DNA of 64,000 bases from Agromyces italicus DSM 16388 (GCF_000421545.1 NZ_ATXF01000005.1:248001-312000); one strand, 5' to 3'. Positions 8,575-17,680 are shown, counted from the first letter of the stretch. Made by a program: numbers and translations. The notes: generated by a model not told the origin, from the letters alone.

Positions 8575-9287
8575 GGGTGCACCTCCATGGTGTGGGCGAG
8601 GAACGCGGCCTCGAGGTTCGCGGCGGAGCCGGTGAAGTCGTCGAGCGGGCCCGACCAGGCGACCCGGCCCCGGTCGATGAGCACGAGGTCGTCGATGCCG
8701 TGCTGGAGCTCGGTGAGCACGTGACTCGAGAGCAGCACGGTGCCGCCGCGCGCCGCGAAGGCGCGGAGGAACTCGCGCAGCCACACGATGCCCGCCGGGT
8801 CGAGGCCGTTCGAGGGTTCGTCGAGCACGAGCACCGACGGGGCGCCGAGCAGCGCCGTCGCGAGCGCGAGACGGCGACGCATGCCGGTGGAGTACCCGCG
8901 GATGCGCCGGTCGAGGTAGTCGCCGATGCCCGTCGTCGCCGCGACCTCGTCGACGCGGGCGATCGGGTGCCCGCCGAGCTCTGCGTACGCCCGGAGGTGA
9001 CCGCGGCCGGTCATCGAGGGGTGCGCGCCGGCCGTGTCGAGCACCGCTCCCACGGTGCCGCTCGCATCGGCGAGCTCGCGATAGGAGGCGCCGCCGATTC
9101 GCGCGGTGCCCGTATCGGGCCGCGTCAGCCCCAGCAGCATGGCGAGCGTCGTCGACTTGCCCGCGCCGTTGGGGCCGAGGAATCCGGTGATGCGCCCGGG
9201 CTCGGCGCGGAAGCTCGCCTCGCGCACGGCCTCGACGTCGCCGAAGCGCTTCGACAGCCCGGTGACCTCGATCGCGGTGGGGTTCAT
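8571..9287 (-). CDS. ABC transporter ATP-binding protein
   Basis: This is a 238-residue cytoplasmic ATPase for the adjacent permease. It has Walker A (GPNGAGKST, about residue 39), a Q-loop region, the ABC signature in an unusual form (GYSTGMRRRLALATALL, about residue 135) and Walker B (SVLVLDEPSNGLDP), followed by the switch histidine in LSSHVL. The ATG at 9287 has AAGGG 8 nt upstream. A GTG at 9296 is the alternative. The gene is divergent from a winged-helix regulator with a multi-site palindrome in the 78-bp gap. That arrangement suggests a regulated self-protection or drug exporter. Confidence 0.92.
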   Translation of the reverse strand: MNPTAIEVTGLSKRFGDVEAVREASFRAEPGRITGFLGPNGAGKSTTLAMLLGLTRPDTGTARIGGASYRELADASGTVGAVLDTAGAHPSMTGRGHLRAYAELGGHPIARVDEVAATTGIGDYLDRRIRGYSTGMRRRLALATALLGAPSVLVLDEPSNGLDPAGIVWLREFLRAFAARGGTVLLSSHVLTELQHGIDDLVLIDRGRVAWSGPLDDFTGSAANLEAAFLAHTMEVHP

Positions 9288-9324
9288 GGGGGACACCCTT
9301 CGGTGGGATACTTCGTTCAGGAAT

Positions 9325-9347
9325 TGAGAATGTTCTCATCATGAGAA
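9325..9347. promoter_or_regulatory. Triple half-site operator between ABC exporter and its regulator
   Basis: TGAGAA-TG-TTCTCA (9325-9338) and TTCTCAT-C-ATGAGAA (9333-9347) are overlapping perfect palindromes that share the middle half-site. The block lies in the gap between the divergent ATPase and winged-helix genes and is AT-rich against its surroundings. It is the obvious binding site for the regulator at 9366. Confidence 0.65.
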
Positions 9348-9365
9348 TAATGGAGGGAGCGACCC

Positions 9366-9959
9366 GTGCGCAAGGTCTCGCCGATCGCCGACGTCGTCAT
9401 GCACCCGGTTCGGCTGCGGATCATCCAGCAGCTCGGCGACGGTCGACGGGTCACGACCTCCGACCTCCGCAGCGCCCTGCCCGACGTCCCGCAGGCGACC
9501 CTCTACCGTCACGTCGCCGCGCTCGTCGACGCCGCTCTCATCGCGGTCGTCGACGAGCGGCGCATCCGGGGCGCGGTCGAACGCACCTTCGCTCTCGGCG
9601 AGCGCATGGCCCACGTCGACCACGACGAACTCCGCGAGATGGGCGACCGCGAACTGCAGCAGTCGTTCCTCACCTTCCTCGCCCATCTCGGCGAGGACTT
9701 CGATCGCGCCTCGGCCGGCCCCGGCTTCCGCGAGTTCCTCGGCTTCGGACAGGTGCGGCTGCACGTCGGCGCCGACGACCTCGCCCGTATCCAGGCCGGC
9801 CTCGGCGAACTGCTCGCGCCCTATCTGACGCCGCCCGACGGCTCGGATGCCACCACCGACCGCCGCACGGTCATGCTCTCGACCGTGCTCATGCCCGACC
9901 CGGCCGATCGGCCCGCAGAAGGACCCGCCGAACGAGCAGGGCGCAGCGGGCCGGCCTGA
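9366..9959 (+). CDS. Winged-helix (ArsR/PadR-like) transcriptional regulator
   Basis: This cytoplasmic regulator is 197 residues long. An N-terminal winged helix (DVVMHPVRLRIIQQL, then TTSDLRSALPDVPQATLYRHVAALVDAALI, about residues 9-62) is followed by an effector or dimerisation domain of about 120 residues with GFREFLGFGQVRLH. The N-terminus looks ArsR/TrmB-like and the C-terminal region resembles proteins annotated only as helix-turn-helix domain-containing. The GTG start at 9366 has GGAGGG 8 nt upstream. It probably represses the divergent ABC exporter through the palindromic block at 9325-9347. The ligand is unknown. The last 20 residues are low complexity. Confidence 0.8.
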   Translation: MRKVSPIADVVMHPVRLRIIQQLGDGRRVTTSDLRSALPDVPQATLYRHVAALVDAALIAVVDERRIRGAVERTFALGERMAHVDHDELREMGDRELQQSFLTFLAHLGEDFDRASAGPGFREFLGFGQVRLHVGADDLARIQAGLGELLAPYLTPPDGSDATTDRRTVMLSTVLMPDPADRPAEGPAERAGRSGPA

Positions 9960-10089
9960 TCACCGGTCGGCGCCGGTCACGAACACGAAACATCCTCGAA
10001 CTACACTCGACAGTCGGCGCGCTCACCCCGCAGCGCCTCCCCTGCCCGCTTCCCCCGCCACAAGCGCCCGGAACCCGAGGAATTCACGC

Positions 10090-10692
10090 ATGTCCGAACC
10101 CATCACCGTCTCGATCCGCCGCGAGGTCGACCCCGCGCACATCGCCGAGGCGACCGCCTGGGTGCAGACGGGCGTCAACCTCGCGAACAAGTACCCGGGC
10201 TTCCTCGGCTCGGGCTGGGTGCGCGCGGGCGAGTCGTCGCAGGTCTGGCACATGCTCTACCGCTTCGCGAGCGAAGAGGCCCTCGAGGCCTGGGAGCGCT
10301 CGGGCGAGCGCACCCGGTGGCTGTCGATGGGCGAGGGATTCGTGCGCTCCGAGCGAAGCAGGCGACGCACGGGCATCGAGGGCTGGTTCGACGACCCGGC
10401 GACCGGGTCGATTCCTGCGGCGGATGCCACGGGCGCTCCCCTCGACGAGGCATCCCCGCCGCCCGCACCGCCGCGGTGGAAGCAGGCCGTCACGATCTGG
10501 CTCGGCTTCTTCCCCGTGAACCTCGCGTTCTCGTACCTCGTGTCACCGGTGCCGGGCTTCGGCGAGCTGCCGATCTGGCTGCGCGCGCTCGTGACCACGC
10601 TCATCCTCACGCCGATCATGACCTACTGGGTGCTGCCCTGGGTCACGCGCGTACTGCACCGCTGGCTCACGCCGCGCGCGGCGGCCGAGTAA
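10090..10692 (+). CDS. Antibiotic-biosynthesis-monooxygenase (ABM)-domain protein with two membrane helices
   Basis: This is a 200-residue protein. Residues 1-100 form an ABM-like ferredoxin fold: strand VSIRREVDP, helix AEATAWVQTGVNLANKYP, then GFLGSGWVR and WHMLYRFASEEALEAWERS. A Pro-rich linker leads to two hydrophobic helices (AVTIWLGFFPVNLAFSYLV and a second around ALVTTLILTPIMTYWVLPW). ABM domains fused to this two-helix tail are common in bacteria and their reaction is unknown, despite the domain name. The ATG at 10090 has GAGG 9 nt upstream. It stands alone between the ABC regulator and a cupin gene. Confidence 0.8.
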   Translation: MSEPITVSIRREVDPAHIAEATAWVQTGVNLANKYPGFLGSGWVRAGESSQVWHMLYRFASEEALEAWERSGERTRWLSMGEGFVRSERSRRRTGIEGWFDDPATGSIPAADATGAPLDEASPPPAPPRWKQAVTIWLGFFPVNLAFSYLVSPVPGFGELPIWLRALVTTLILTPIMTYWVLPWVTRVLHRWLTPRAAAE

Positions 10693-10751
10693 CGAGCGCA
10701 GCGAGCGGGGCGCCTTCCGCTCCCGCCGCGTCGGGGCTTCGCTGGTCGGGC

Positions 10752-10811
10752 TTGCAGGATGAGCGGGCCGGCGCACCTCCTCTCGGCGGTGCCGACCGGA
10801 TGATCCTGCAA
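10752..10811. repeat. Inverted repeat, family A (GCAGGATGAGCG)
   Basis: Arms TTGCAGGAT (10752-10760) and ATCCTGCAA (10803-10811) are perfect, and pairing continues imperfectly inward. It lies between convergent genes. The core GCAGGATGAGCGGGCC is shared with elements at 23734-23791 and 27014-27065. The rest of the 10693-10883 gap shows no gene. Confidence 0.65.
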
Positions 10812-10883
10812 CTCGCCCGCCGCCGGGGGCGACCCCGCTCGCGCCTTCGTTGCGCCCGGGCGAGCCGGGTTCGCCACGGAGGC

Positions 10884-11318
10884 TCAGTCGCCCCAGGGCA
10901 TCGGCTTCTCCGGCAGGCGCGCCGAGTCGTCGGGCAGGTGCGGCAACTCGGAGCCGCCCGCCCTGATGCAGAGCCAGCGCAGCTGCTCGGTGCCGTCGGG
11001 CGCGCAGCGCCAGGTACGGGCGACGCCCTGCCCGACCCGCACCACGGAGCCGGGCCCGACCGCGACCACCTCGTCGTCGAGGCCCATCTGTCCGCGCCCC
11101 GAAAGGAACACATAGAGCTCCTCGATGCGCGAGTGGGTGTGCCAGTAGCCGGCCTGCTCGCCCGGTTCGAGTGCGTTCGCAGTGAGGCCGATGTATTGCA
11201 TGGCGAGGTCGTGGTCGACGACCCGCCGCCCGTCGCGCGAGCTGTCGGGGCGAAAACCGCCGTAGTGCGAACGCCACTCGTCAGGCGCCCCGATGTCTGC
11301 AACCTCGTATGCCGTCAT
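10884..11318 (-). CDS. Cupin-domain protein
   Basis: This is a 144-residue single cupin. Motif 1 appears as GYWHTHSRIEELYVFLSGRG (about residues 57-76) with metal-ligand candidates His60, His62 and Glu66. Motif 2 (GPGSVVRVGQGVARTWRC) lacks the usual late histidine and has Arg/Thr there, so the metal site may be altered. The enzyme or binding role is unknown. The ATG at 11318 lies 6 nt behind TAGCGT on this strand, which indicates a leaderless message. It is convergent with the ABM gene. Confidence 0.8.
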   Translation of the reverse strand: MTAYEVADIGAPDEWRSHYGGFRPDSSRDGRRVVDHDLAMQYIGLTANALEPGEQAGYWHTHSRIEELYVFLSGRGQMGLDDEVVAVGPGSVVRVGQGVARTWRCAPDGTEQLRWLCIRAGGSELPHLPDDSARLPEKPMPWGD

Positions 11319-11385
11319 GCCGCCACGCTACCGGCCCCCGCGAGCCCACGGCCCACGGAGAACCGCCCACGCCCGTCGACATCCG

Positions 11386-11490
11386 GACACTTTCTGGCGA
11401 CTCGGCGGGCGGGCACCGAGCACCCCTCGGCCAGTCGCCGAAATCCGCGCTTCCCCGAGCCGTTTCCGACACTTTCTGGCGACTCGGCGG
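11386..11490. repeat. Direct repeat of a 23-mer between cupin and IclR genes
   Basis: The 23-mer at 11386-11408, starting GACACTTTCTGGCGAC, recurs exactly at 11468-11490 (period 82 bp). A related inverted piece (CCAGTCGCCGAAA) lies between them near 11430. The gap from 11319 to 11563 contains no gene. The function is unknown, and the layout resembles the other repeat arrays of this genome. Confidence 0.6.
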
Positions 11491-11563
11491 ATTAGGCAGG
11501 GCGGGACGAGACGAGACGAGACGGGACGGGCCGGGCGGGCCGGGACGGGACGAGCGGGACGGC

Positions 11564-12436
11564 TCAGCGGGCGGCGCCGATACGACGCGACAGCTCGCCC
11601 GCCGCGGCGCGCACGGCCGCGGCGATCTCGTCGGCGCGCGCCGCGGCATCCGAATCGCCCCGAAACGTGACCGCGATCGCGGCGGCCGGCCAGCCGACGT
11701 GATCGAGCACGACCGCACCGACTGAGGCGAGCCCTTCGGTGACCTCGCCGTCCTCGGCGGCCCATCCTGCCTCGCGCACCCGCTCCAGCACCTGCTTGAG
11801 GCGGCCGTACCGCCACTCGCCCGCATCGCTCGGCGCTCCGCGCCAGGCGAACGCACCTCGGTCGGGGTAGAGCGCGCGCAGCTGCGCGGGAGGCAGCGCC
11901 GCGAGCATCGCCCGGCCGGTCGCGGTGAGGTGCGCGGGCAGGCGCACCCCGACGTCGGTGACGAGCGAGGGGCGGCGCGGGGCGCGCTCCTCGACGAGGT
12001 AGAGCACATCGCGGCCGTGCAGCACAGCGAGATGACCGCTCTCGCCGAGGCGATCGACGAGGCCCGCGACGAGCGGTCCGCCGAGGCGGGCCAGCGGCTG
12101 CTGCCTGCTGAATCCGCTCGACAGCTCGAACGCCGCGATGCCGAGGCCGTAGCGCCGCTCCTCGGGCAGGTGCACGACGAAGCCGCGCTCCTGCATGACC
12201 GCGAGCAGGTGGTACACGGTCGACCGCGGCAGCTCGAGCGCCTGCGCGATGGTCGCGGCGGGTACCGGGCCGCGCTGCGCGGCGAGGTGCGCGAGGATCG
12301 CGAGCGTCTGGTCGGCCGCCGGCACCTTCGAGGTCGCCGGGCGGGTCGCCGCCGCGCCGACCGCGCCGACCGCACCGCTCGCACCGTCCGCATCGAGGTG
12401 ACGCTCGCGGTCGGTCTGGGAGTTCGATTCCGACAT
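11564..12436 (-). CDS. IclR-family regulator of histidine utilisation (HutR-like)
   Basis: This 290-residue regulator has an Ala-rich N-terminal leader, an IclR winged helix-turn-helix (QTLAILAHLAAQRGPVPAATIAQALELPRSTVYHLL, about residues 42-78) and a C-terminal GAF-like effector domain (about residues 110-285) with the family's TGRAMLAALP. It is divergent from hutH, and a GTCTGG-CATC-CCAGAC palindrome lies between them. The same palindrome precedes hutU and hutG. Its constant distance from those starts (62-64 bp) is typical of activator sites, so activation by histidine or urocanate is inferred. The ATG at 12436 avoids an overlong N-terminus. Confidence 0.85.
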   Translation of the reverse strand: MSESNSQTDRERHLDADGASGAVGAVGAAATRPATSKVPAADQTLAILAHLAAQRGPVPAATIAQALELPRSTVYHLLAVMQERGFVVHLPEERRYGLGIAAFELSSGFSRQQPLARLGGPLVAGLVDRLGESGHLAVLHGRDVLYLVEERAPRRPSLVTDVGVRLPAHLTATGRAMLAALPPAQLRALYPDRGAFAWRGAPSDAGEWRYGRLKQVLERVREAGWAAEDGEVTEGLASVGAVVLDHVGWPAAAIAVTFRGDSDAAARADEIAAAVRAAAGELSRRIGAAR

Positions 12437-12480
12437 CGTCTGCCATCTCGTTCGGGATCCGGTTCCACCAGCGTACGCCG

Positions 12481-12496
12481 GTCTGGCATCCCAGAC
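12481..12496. promoter_or_regulatory. HutR operator, hutR-hutH gap
   Basis: GTCTGG-CATC-CCAGAC has perfect 6-bp arms. Its centre lies 64 bp upstream of the hutH start and 52 bp upstream of the divergent regulator start. Two further copies precede hutU (18098-18117) and hutG (23561-23576). Confidence 0.8.
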
Positions 12497-12551
12497 GGAT
12501 GTCACCGCGAACCACTCCCGCACGAGGCATCCGCGAGGTGGACTATCAGAC

Positions 12552-14129
12552 ATGAGCAGCAACGCGACCTCGACCCCCTCTGCCGTCACCGTCGGCATCG
12601 CCGGCCTGAGCATCGACGACGTCGTCGCCGTGGCCCGCCACGGGGCATCCGTCGTGCTCGACCCGACCGCCCTCGACGGCGTCGCCGCGAGCCGCGCGAT
12701 CATCGACGCGCTCGCCGCCGACCCGCACCCCCACTACGGCATCTCGACCGGATTCGGCGCCCTCGCGACGACCTTCATCGCCGACGACCGCCGCGCGCAG
12801 CTGCAGGCGAGTCTCGTGCGCTCGCACGCCGCCGGCTCGGGCGCGGAGGTCGAGCGCGAGGTCGTCCGCGCGCTCATGCTGCTGCGCCTCTCAACCCTCA
12901 TGACCGGCCGCACCGGCGTGCGCCGCGAGACCGCCGAGACCTACGCGGCGATCCTCAACGCCGGCATCACCCCCGTCGTGCGCGAGTACGGCTCGCTCGG
13001 CTGCTCGGGCGACCTCGCACCCCTCGCGCACTGCGCACTCGTCGCGATGGGCGAGGGCGAGGTGCGGGTCTCGACGGGCTCGGCCGGCGAGGGCGACCTC
13101 GTGGATGCCTCGTCGGCGCTCTCGTCCGCGGGCATCGCGCCGCTCCAGCTCGGCGAGAAGGAGGGCCTCGCCCTCATCAACGGCACCGACGGCATGCTCG
13201 GCATGCTCGCCCTCGCGATCGACGATCTGCGGCTGCTGCTCACCACCGCCGACATCTCGGCGGCGATGAGCATCGAGGGCCTCATGGGCACCGACGCGGT
13301 GTTCGCCGCCGACCTGCACGAGCTGCGCCCGCAGCGAGGGCAGGCCCACTCGGCCTCGAACCTGCGGCGGCTCCTCGCCGAGTCGCCCATCGTGCACTCG
13401 CACAAGGGCCCCGAGGACGGCCGCGTGCAAGACGCCTACTCGCTGCGGTGCGCCCCTCAGGTCCACGGTGCGGCCCGCGACACCCTGGCCCACGCGATCT
13501 CGGTCGCCGAGGCCGAGCTCGCGAGTGCGATCGACAACCCAGTGCTCACGAAGGACGGCCGGGTCGAGTCGAACGGCAACTTCCACGGTGCCCCCGTCGC
13601 GTACGTGCTCGACTTCCTCGCGATCGCTGTGGCCGACGTCGCCTCGATGAGCGAACGGCGCACCGACCGCTTCCTCGACCGGGCGCGCAACCAGGGGCTC
13701 CCGCCGTTCCTCGCCCACGAGGTCGGCGTCGACTCGGGCCTCATGATCGCGCAGTACACGGCGGCGGGCATCGTCTCGGAGCTCAAGCGCCTCGCCGTGC
13801 CGGCCTCGGTCGACTCGATCCCCTCCTCGGCGATGCAGGAGGACCACGTGTCGATGGGCTGGGCCGCCGCCCGCAAGCTGCGTCGCGCCGTCGACGGGCT
13901 CGCCCGCGTGCTCGCGATCGAGGTGATGACGGCCGCCCGCGGCCTCTCGCTGCGGGCGCCGCTCGAGCCCGGCGCAGCGACCGGCGCGGTCGTCGCGCTC
14001 ACCGAGTCGGTCGGGGCCGGCCCCGGCCCCGACCGCTTCCTCTCGCCCGAGATCGAGGCGATCACCGCCGCAGTGCGGTCGGGCGAGGTCGCCGCACGCG
14101 CAACCGCGCCGCTCGGCGCACTCGACTGA
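12552..14129 (+). CDS. hutH: Histidine ammonia-lyase
   Basis: This 525-residue enzyme converts L-histidine to urocanate plus ammonia, the first step of histidine degradation, in the cytoplasm. The MIO prosthetic group should form from residues 151-153 in [14 protein letters not shown]. The first residue is Cys where the best-known enzymes have Ala. Other family stretches are HYGISTGFG (about residue 61), [22 protein letters not shown] and [18 protein letters not shown]. Length fits the family. It is divergent from the IclR regulator with a shared operator. The M23 peptidase gene separates it from the other hut genes. Confidence 0.97.
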   Translation: MSSNATSTPSAVTVGIAGLSIDDVVAVARHGASVVLDPTALDGVAASRAIIDALAADPHPHYGISTGFGALATTFIADDRRAQLQASLVRSHAAGSGAEVEREVVRALMLLRLSTLMTGRTGVRRETAETYAAILNAGITPVVREYGSLGCSGDLAPLAHCALVAMGEGEVRVSTGSAGEGDLVDASSALSSAGIAPLQLGEKEGLALINGTDGMLGMLALAIDDLRLLLTTADISAAMSIEGLMGTDAVFAADLHELRPQRGQAHSASNLRRLLAESPIVHSHKGPEDGRVQDAYSLRCAPQVHGAARDTLAHAISVAEAELASAIDNPVLTKDGRVESNGNFHGAPVAYVLDFLAIAVADVASMSERRTDRFLDRARNQGLPPFLAHEVGVDSGLMIAQYTAAGIVSELKRLAVPASVDSIPSSAMQEDHVSMGWAAARKLRRAVDGLARVLAIEVMTAARGLSLRAPLEPGAATGAVVALTESVGAGPGPDRFLSPEIEAITAAVRSGEVAARATAPLGALD

Positions 14130-14349
14130 GCCCCGTGCCCCCGGGTTTCGGCGGCGATCACCGCGGATCGAGGGATCCCCCCGCGTAGCGACCGCACCGT
14201 TCCGGTCGTCGTCCCCGGCTCGCCTGCGACCCCCTCGGGCTCCCCCGAAGAGGGCACGGTCACGACCCATCGAGATGTTGTGCCCCGCACAGACGGATGC
14301 AAGACTGAGGTACGTCGGCCCGAAAGCCCGGCAACCCGAACGGAAACCA
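14130..14349 (+). other. Structured 220-nt leader before the M23 peptidase; candidate regulatory RNA
   Basis: No gene is seen in this gap. Several stems are possible: CCGTTC near 14192 can pair with GAACGG near 14337-14342, enclosing about 140 nt. Just before the start lies GGCCCGAAAGCCCGGCAACC (about 14316-14335). In actinobacteria, cell-wall peptidase genes are often controlled by c-di-AMP (ydaO/yuaA) riboswitches, and the CCGAA...AACC pattern resembles the 3' part of that motif, but the match is too weak to call. Confidence 0.25.
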
Positions 14350-15885
14350 ATGCCGCACCGATTCAGTCTCATCGCGAAAGATCCTCTCCGAGCGCGTCGC
14401 GCCCGGCCGAGCGGAACTGCGGTGGCGGCCACCGCGATCGCGGTGCTGATCGGTCTGAGCGTGGTCCCTCCCGCCATCGCTGAAGAGACGGCCCCGGTCG
14501 AGGCGACCGACACCGCGACGACCGAAGCCGCGCCGACCGATCCTGCCGCGAGCGATCCTGCCGCGAGCGATCCTGCCGCGAGCGCGGAGACGCCGGCCGA
14601 AGAGCCCGTGGAGACGCCGGCCGAAGAGCCCACGCCGAGCGAAGAGCCCCCGCCGACCGAAGAACCGACGCCGACGCCGACCGAAGAACCGACGCCGACA
14701 CCGACGCCCGAGCCGACCCCCACGCCGACCCCCACGCCGACACCGACCCCCACGCCGACACCGACGCCCGAGCCGACGCCGACGCCCGAGCCGACCCCCA
14801 CGCCGACCCCCACGCCGGGCACCCAGCAGCCCGCCCCGCAACCGGTCACGGCTCCGAGGGCACCGGTGGTGCTCGTCGGCGACGGTCCGTTCGCCCGGAT
14901 CTCGACCCCGACCGACTCGAACGTCGGTCCCCTGCTCCAGGCGCGAGCGCGACTCGACCGTGCGATTGCCGCGCTGCGCGATGCAGAGGCCGAGCTCGAG
15001 GCACTGACCTCGACCCGCGAGGTCGCGCGGGGCATCGCGGAGCGCCTGCAGTCGCTCGCCGACGACGCCCGCCATGACGCCGACGTGGCCGCAGCGGGCT
15101 ATCTCGCCGCGTCGAAGGGCGGCAACGCCTCCCTCAACTCCATGGGTGCCGCGATCGGCTCCGGGCGCGACCTGCTCGCCGGGCTCGGTGGGGTTGCGCG
15201 AATCACCGATATCGCCGGCGACGCCGACCAGTTGCTCGAGATCACCGCGAAGCGCGACGCCGAGGCCGATGCGGCCGAGGCGCGCGCCGATGAAGCATGG
15301 GCGGCCGTCGACGAGATCGACGTCGATGGCGCACAGGAGAAGGTCGCAGATGCCGAGCGCGCCGTGGGCAAGGCCCGCTCCGCCCTCTCCGGGTTGAAGA
15401 CGCGCGTGGCGTCGACGAGCGTCGCCTTCCTCGACACCCTTCCGCAGGACTCGGGGCAGCTGAGCGACCAGGGCTGGTCGACGCCCGTCGAGAACAGCGA
15501 TCTCACCGACGGCTTCGGCCCGCGGCCCAACAAGCCGCTGCCCGGAGTCAATGACTTCCACCGCGGCACCGACCTCGCCGCGGGCTGCCGCGCGCCGGTG
15601 TTCGCCGCGACCGGCGGCACCGTCGTCGAGGCCCGCCCGAGCGGATCGTACGGCAACTGGATCCTCATCGATCACGGCTCGGGCGTCTCGACCGGGTACG
15701 CCCACCTCATCGACGGCGGCATCCTCGTCGCCCCCGGCGAGCAGGTCGCTGCCGGAGAGCTCATCGGAGCGGTCGGATCGACCGGCGCCTCCACCGGCTG
15801 CCACCTGCACTACGAAGTCCGGATCGACGGCTCCGCGATCGACGCGATCCCGTTCATGGCGGCGCGCGGCATCGCGCTCGGCTGA
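14350..15885 (+). CDS. Secreted M23-family metallopeptidase (cell-wall hydrolase)
   Basis: This 511-residue exported protein probably cleaves peptidoglycan cross-links. A basic N-terminus and hydrophobic segment ([20 protein letters not shown], about residues 20-39) form a signal peptide. Next comes a Thr/Pro/Glu-rich wall-spanning stretch (about residues 50-160), then a helical coiled-coil-like region rich in Ala, Glu and Arg (about residues 190-365). The C-terminal M23 domain has the zinc ligands His404 and Asp408 (HRGTD) and H-L-H at 485-487 (HLHYEV). The coiled coil may keep the enzyme autoinhibited, as in other division hydrolases (inference). A long leader precedes it. Confidence 0.9.
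   Translation: MPHRFSLIAKDPLRARRARPSGTAVAATAIAVLIGLSVVPPAIAEETAPVEATDTATTEAAPTDPAASDPAASDPAASAETPAEEPVETPAEEPTPSEEPPPTEEPTPTPTEEPTPTPTPEPTPTPTPTPTPTPTPTPTPEPTPTPEPTPTPTPTPGTQQPAPQPVTAPRAPVVLVGDGPFARISTPTDSNVGPLLQARARLDRAIAALRDAEAELEALTSTREVARGIAERLQSLADDARHDADVAAAGYLAASKGGNASLNSMGAAIGSGRDLLAGLGGVARITDIAGDADQLLEITAKRDAEADAAEARADEAWAAVDEIDVDGAQEKVADAERAVGKARSALSGLKTRVASTSVAFLDTLPQDSGQLSDQGWSTPVENSDLTDGFGPRPNKPLPGVNDFHRGTDLAAGCRAPVFAATGGTVVEARPSGSYGNWILIDHGSGVSTGYAHLIDGGILVAPGEQVAAGELIGAVGSTGASTGCHLHYEVRIDGSAIDAIPFMAARGIALG
14640..14817 (+). repeat. In-frame Pro-Thr-Glu codon repeats in the M23 gene
   Basis: Short 6- to 24-base units built on CCGACG and CCGACCGAAGAA encode [15 protein letters not shown] spacer sequence. 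The run is prone to slippage and likely varies in length between strains. It encodes the extended linker between the signal peptide and the helical part. Confidence 0.8.
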
Positions 15886-16044
15886 CGCTCCTCGGGCGTC
15901 ACCACGACGACGCTCGCGGAGGGGTGACGCGCTCGCTCGGTCCCGCACGTGCCTCGACGCCGAAGCGGGGGCGTCTTCTGCCATGATTCGATGACCGGCT
16001 CGCGCAGGCCTGCGCTGCGCGGTTCCCGTATTGAGAGGCTGCCC

Positions 16045-16842
16045 GTGATCGAGTCCACCACCACCCCTCTCCGCGTTCGACCTCGGGTCTGGATCGGGCT
16101 CGCGATCTGGCTCGGGTACGCGATCGTCGTCTTCATCGTCCAGCAGCTGAGCGGGATACCGTACACCCGCTTGGGCGACGACGGCGGCACGCTCTTCCTC
16201 GGCGCCGGCGTCTCGCTCGTCGTCGGCGCCGTCCTGCTCGCGATCACCGCGAGCCTGCTCGGGTGGTGGCATCCGGCCCTGTTCGACCGCAAGCGCAGCG
16301 CATCTTGGCCCATCTTCGTGCCCGCCATCATGGCGGTCGCGCTCGTGATCAACATCGCCAGCACCGACTGGGGTTCGTACGACATCGGCTTCTTCGCCGC
16401 GTCGATCGTGCTGCTGCTCGTGGGCTTCACCGAGGAGATGGCGACTCGCGGCCTGCTGCTCGTCGGTCTTCGCAGCCGACTCGGCGAGGGTTGGGTGTGG
16501 TTCATCACCTCGGCCCTGTTCGGCCTGATGCACCTCGCGAACGCGTTCACCGGCCAGGATCTCCTCCTGACCCTGCAGCAGGTCGGCATGGCCTTCCTCG
16601 GCGGAACCGTGTTCTACATCCTGCGTCGCACGACGGGCACGCTGATCTGGGCGATGGTGCTGCACGCCCTGTGGGACTTCTCGACCTTCGCTGTGGGCCA
16701 CGGCACCCCCGGACCGCTCGCCGTTCTCGCGGGCACCGTGAATCTCATCGCCGGCGTGATCGGCCTCGCGGTCGTCTGGTTCGTCATCCGCGGCGCCGAC
16801 GAGCGCCTCGGGTCGACGCGTCTCACGACGGCGGTCGCGTGA
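16045..16842 (+). CDS. CPBP-family intramembrane metalloprotease (first of pair)
   Basis: This 265-residue polytopic membrane protein belongs to the CPBP (CAAX protease/bacteriocin-processing) family. Motif 1 is present as FTEEMATRG (about residue 131), motif 2 as FGLMHLAN and motif 3 as HALWDFST, giving the Glu-Glu, His and His/Asn catalytic set. The GTG at 16045 has GAGAGG 7 nt upstream. An upstream ATG at 15991 would add a basic stretch with no support. It overlaps a second family member by four bases, suggesting a paired or heteromeric arrangement. Substrates are unknown. Confidence 0.85.
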   Translation: MIESTTTPLRVRPRVWIGLAIWLGYAIVVFIVQQLSGIPYTRLGDDGGTLFLGAGVSLVVGAVLLAITASLLGWWHPALFDRKRSASWPIFVPAIMAVALVINIASTDWGSYDIGFFAASIVLLLVGFTEEMATRGLLLVGLRSRLGEGWVWFITSALFGLMHLANAFTGQDLLLTLQQVGMAFLGGTVFYILRRTTGTLIWAMVLHALWDFSTFAVGHGTPGPLAVLAGTVNLIAGVIGLAVVWFVIRGADERLGSTRLTTAVA

Positions 16843-17675
16843 CCCCCGCGGGGCAGGGCCGGTCGCCGTGGCGACGGTTCTGGGAGGAGGGCGGCTGGTG
16901 GCGCTCCCTTCTGCTCGTCGTCGGGTACTTCGCCGTGTATCAGGGCGTTCCGCTCCTGTTCGCACCGTTGTTCCCGTCTGACGAGATCGAACCTGCAGCG
17001 ATGGTGTGGGTCTTCACCGTGATCCCGGTCGCGTTCGGCGGCCTCGTGCTCGTCGTGCTCGCCTGGTCGCTCGGCCGGCTGCGCGAGCTGTTCGGCCCGC
17101 AGCCGATCCGCGGCCGCGGCTGGATGTGGATCGCGGTCGTAGCCGTGCTGCTCTTCAACGTGCTGCGCTTCGCGACCGTCGACTACGCCGCTGCGGGTGC
17201 AGGGCTCGTCGTGGCGTGGCTCGTCGCGGGGCTGTTCATCGGGTTCGCCGAAGAGACCCTGACGCGCGGGTTCGTCGTGAACCTCATGCGCAGGGGCGGC
17301 TACCGCGAGATCACCGTCGCCCTCGTCTCCGCAGCACTGTTCGCCGCGCTGCACTCGAGCAACCTGCTGTCGGGTCAGCCGCCGCTCGCGACCGCCTTCC
17401 AGCTCGTCTACACGTTCGCGTTCGGCATCTGCATGTACCTCGCCCTCCGCGTCACGGGCAACCTGATCTGGCCGATTCTGCTCCATGCGACGACCGACCC
17501 GTCGATCTTCCTGCAGACTGCGTATCCGGCCGACGGCCCGCTCACGGCCTTCGCCGCCCAGGGCAACATCGTGGTCATTCTCGCTGGCCTCGTGCTGCTG
17601 ATCTTCATCCGCGGCAAGGTCGCGCAGCAGCAGGCCGGCTCGGGACTGCCCGGCACCGCGGTTCCGGGCGTGTAG
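16839..17675 (+). CDS. CPBP-family intramembrane metalloprotease (second of pair)
   Basis: This 278-residue membrane protein is coupled to the preceding gene by a GTGA overlap. It carries the same catalytic signatures: FAEETLTRGFVVNLMRRGG (about residue 132), FAALHSSNLLSG and LLHATTDPSIFL. About eight hydrophobic segments are visible. The two proteins are only modestly similar outside the motifs, so the pair is an old duplication. The C-terminus ends in a short Gln/Gly-rich tail. The biological role is unknown. A remnant of an FtsX-like permease lies just downstream on the other strand. Confidence 0.85.
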   Translation: MTPAGQGRSPWRRFWEEGGWWRSLLLVVGYFAVYQGVPLLFAPLFPSDEIEPAAMVWVFTVIPVAFGGLVLVVLAWSLGRLRELFGPQPIRGRGWMWIAVVAVLLFNVLRFATVDYAAAGAGLVVAWLVAGLFIGFAEETLTRGFVVNLMRRGGYREITVALVSAALFAALHSSNLLSGQPPLATAFQLVYTFAFGICMYLALRVTGNLIWPILLHATTDPSIFLQTAYPADGPLTAFAAQGNIVVILAGLVLLIFIRGKVAQQQAGSGLPGTAVPGV

Positions 17676-17680
17676 TCGGG

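Noticed and set aside
14275..14349. An upstream ATG for the M23 peptidase adding 25 residues.
   Set aside because: It would place a polar stretch before the signal peptide. The ATG at 14350 gives a normal signal sequence.
14284..14349. A SAM-I/SAM-IV riboswitch because of GGCCCGAAAGCCCGGCAACC.
   Set aside because: The other conserved SAM-riboswitch blocks are missing and the downstream gene is not linked to methionine. Kept only as a general structured-leader finding.
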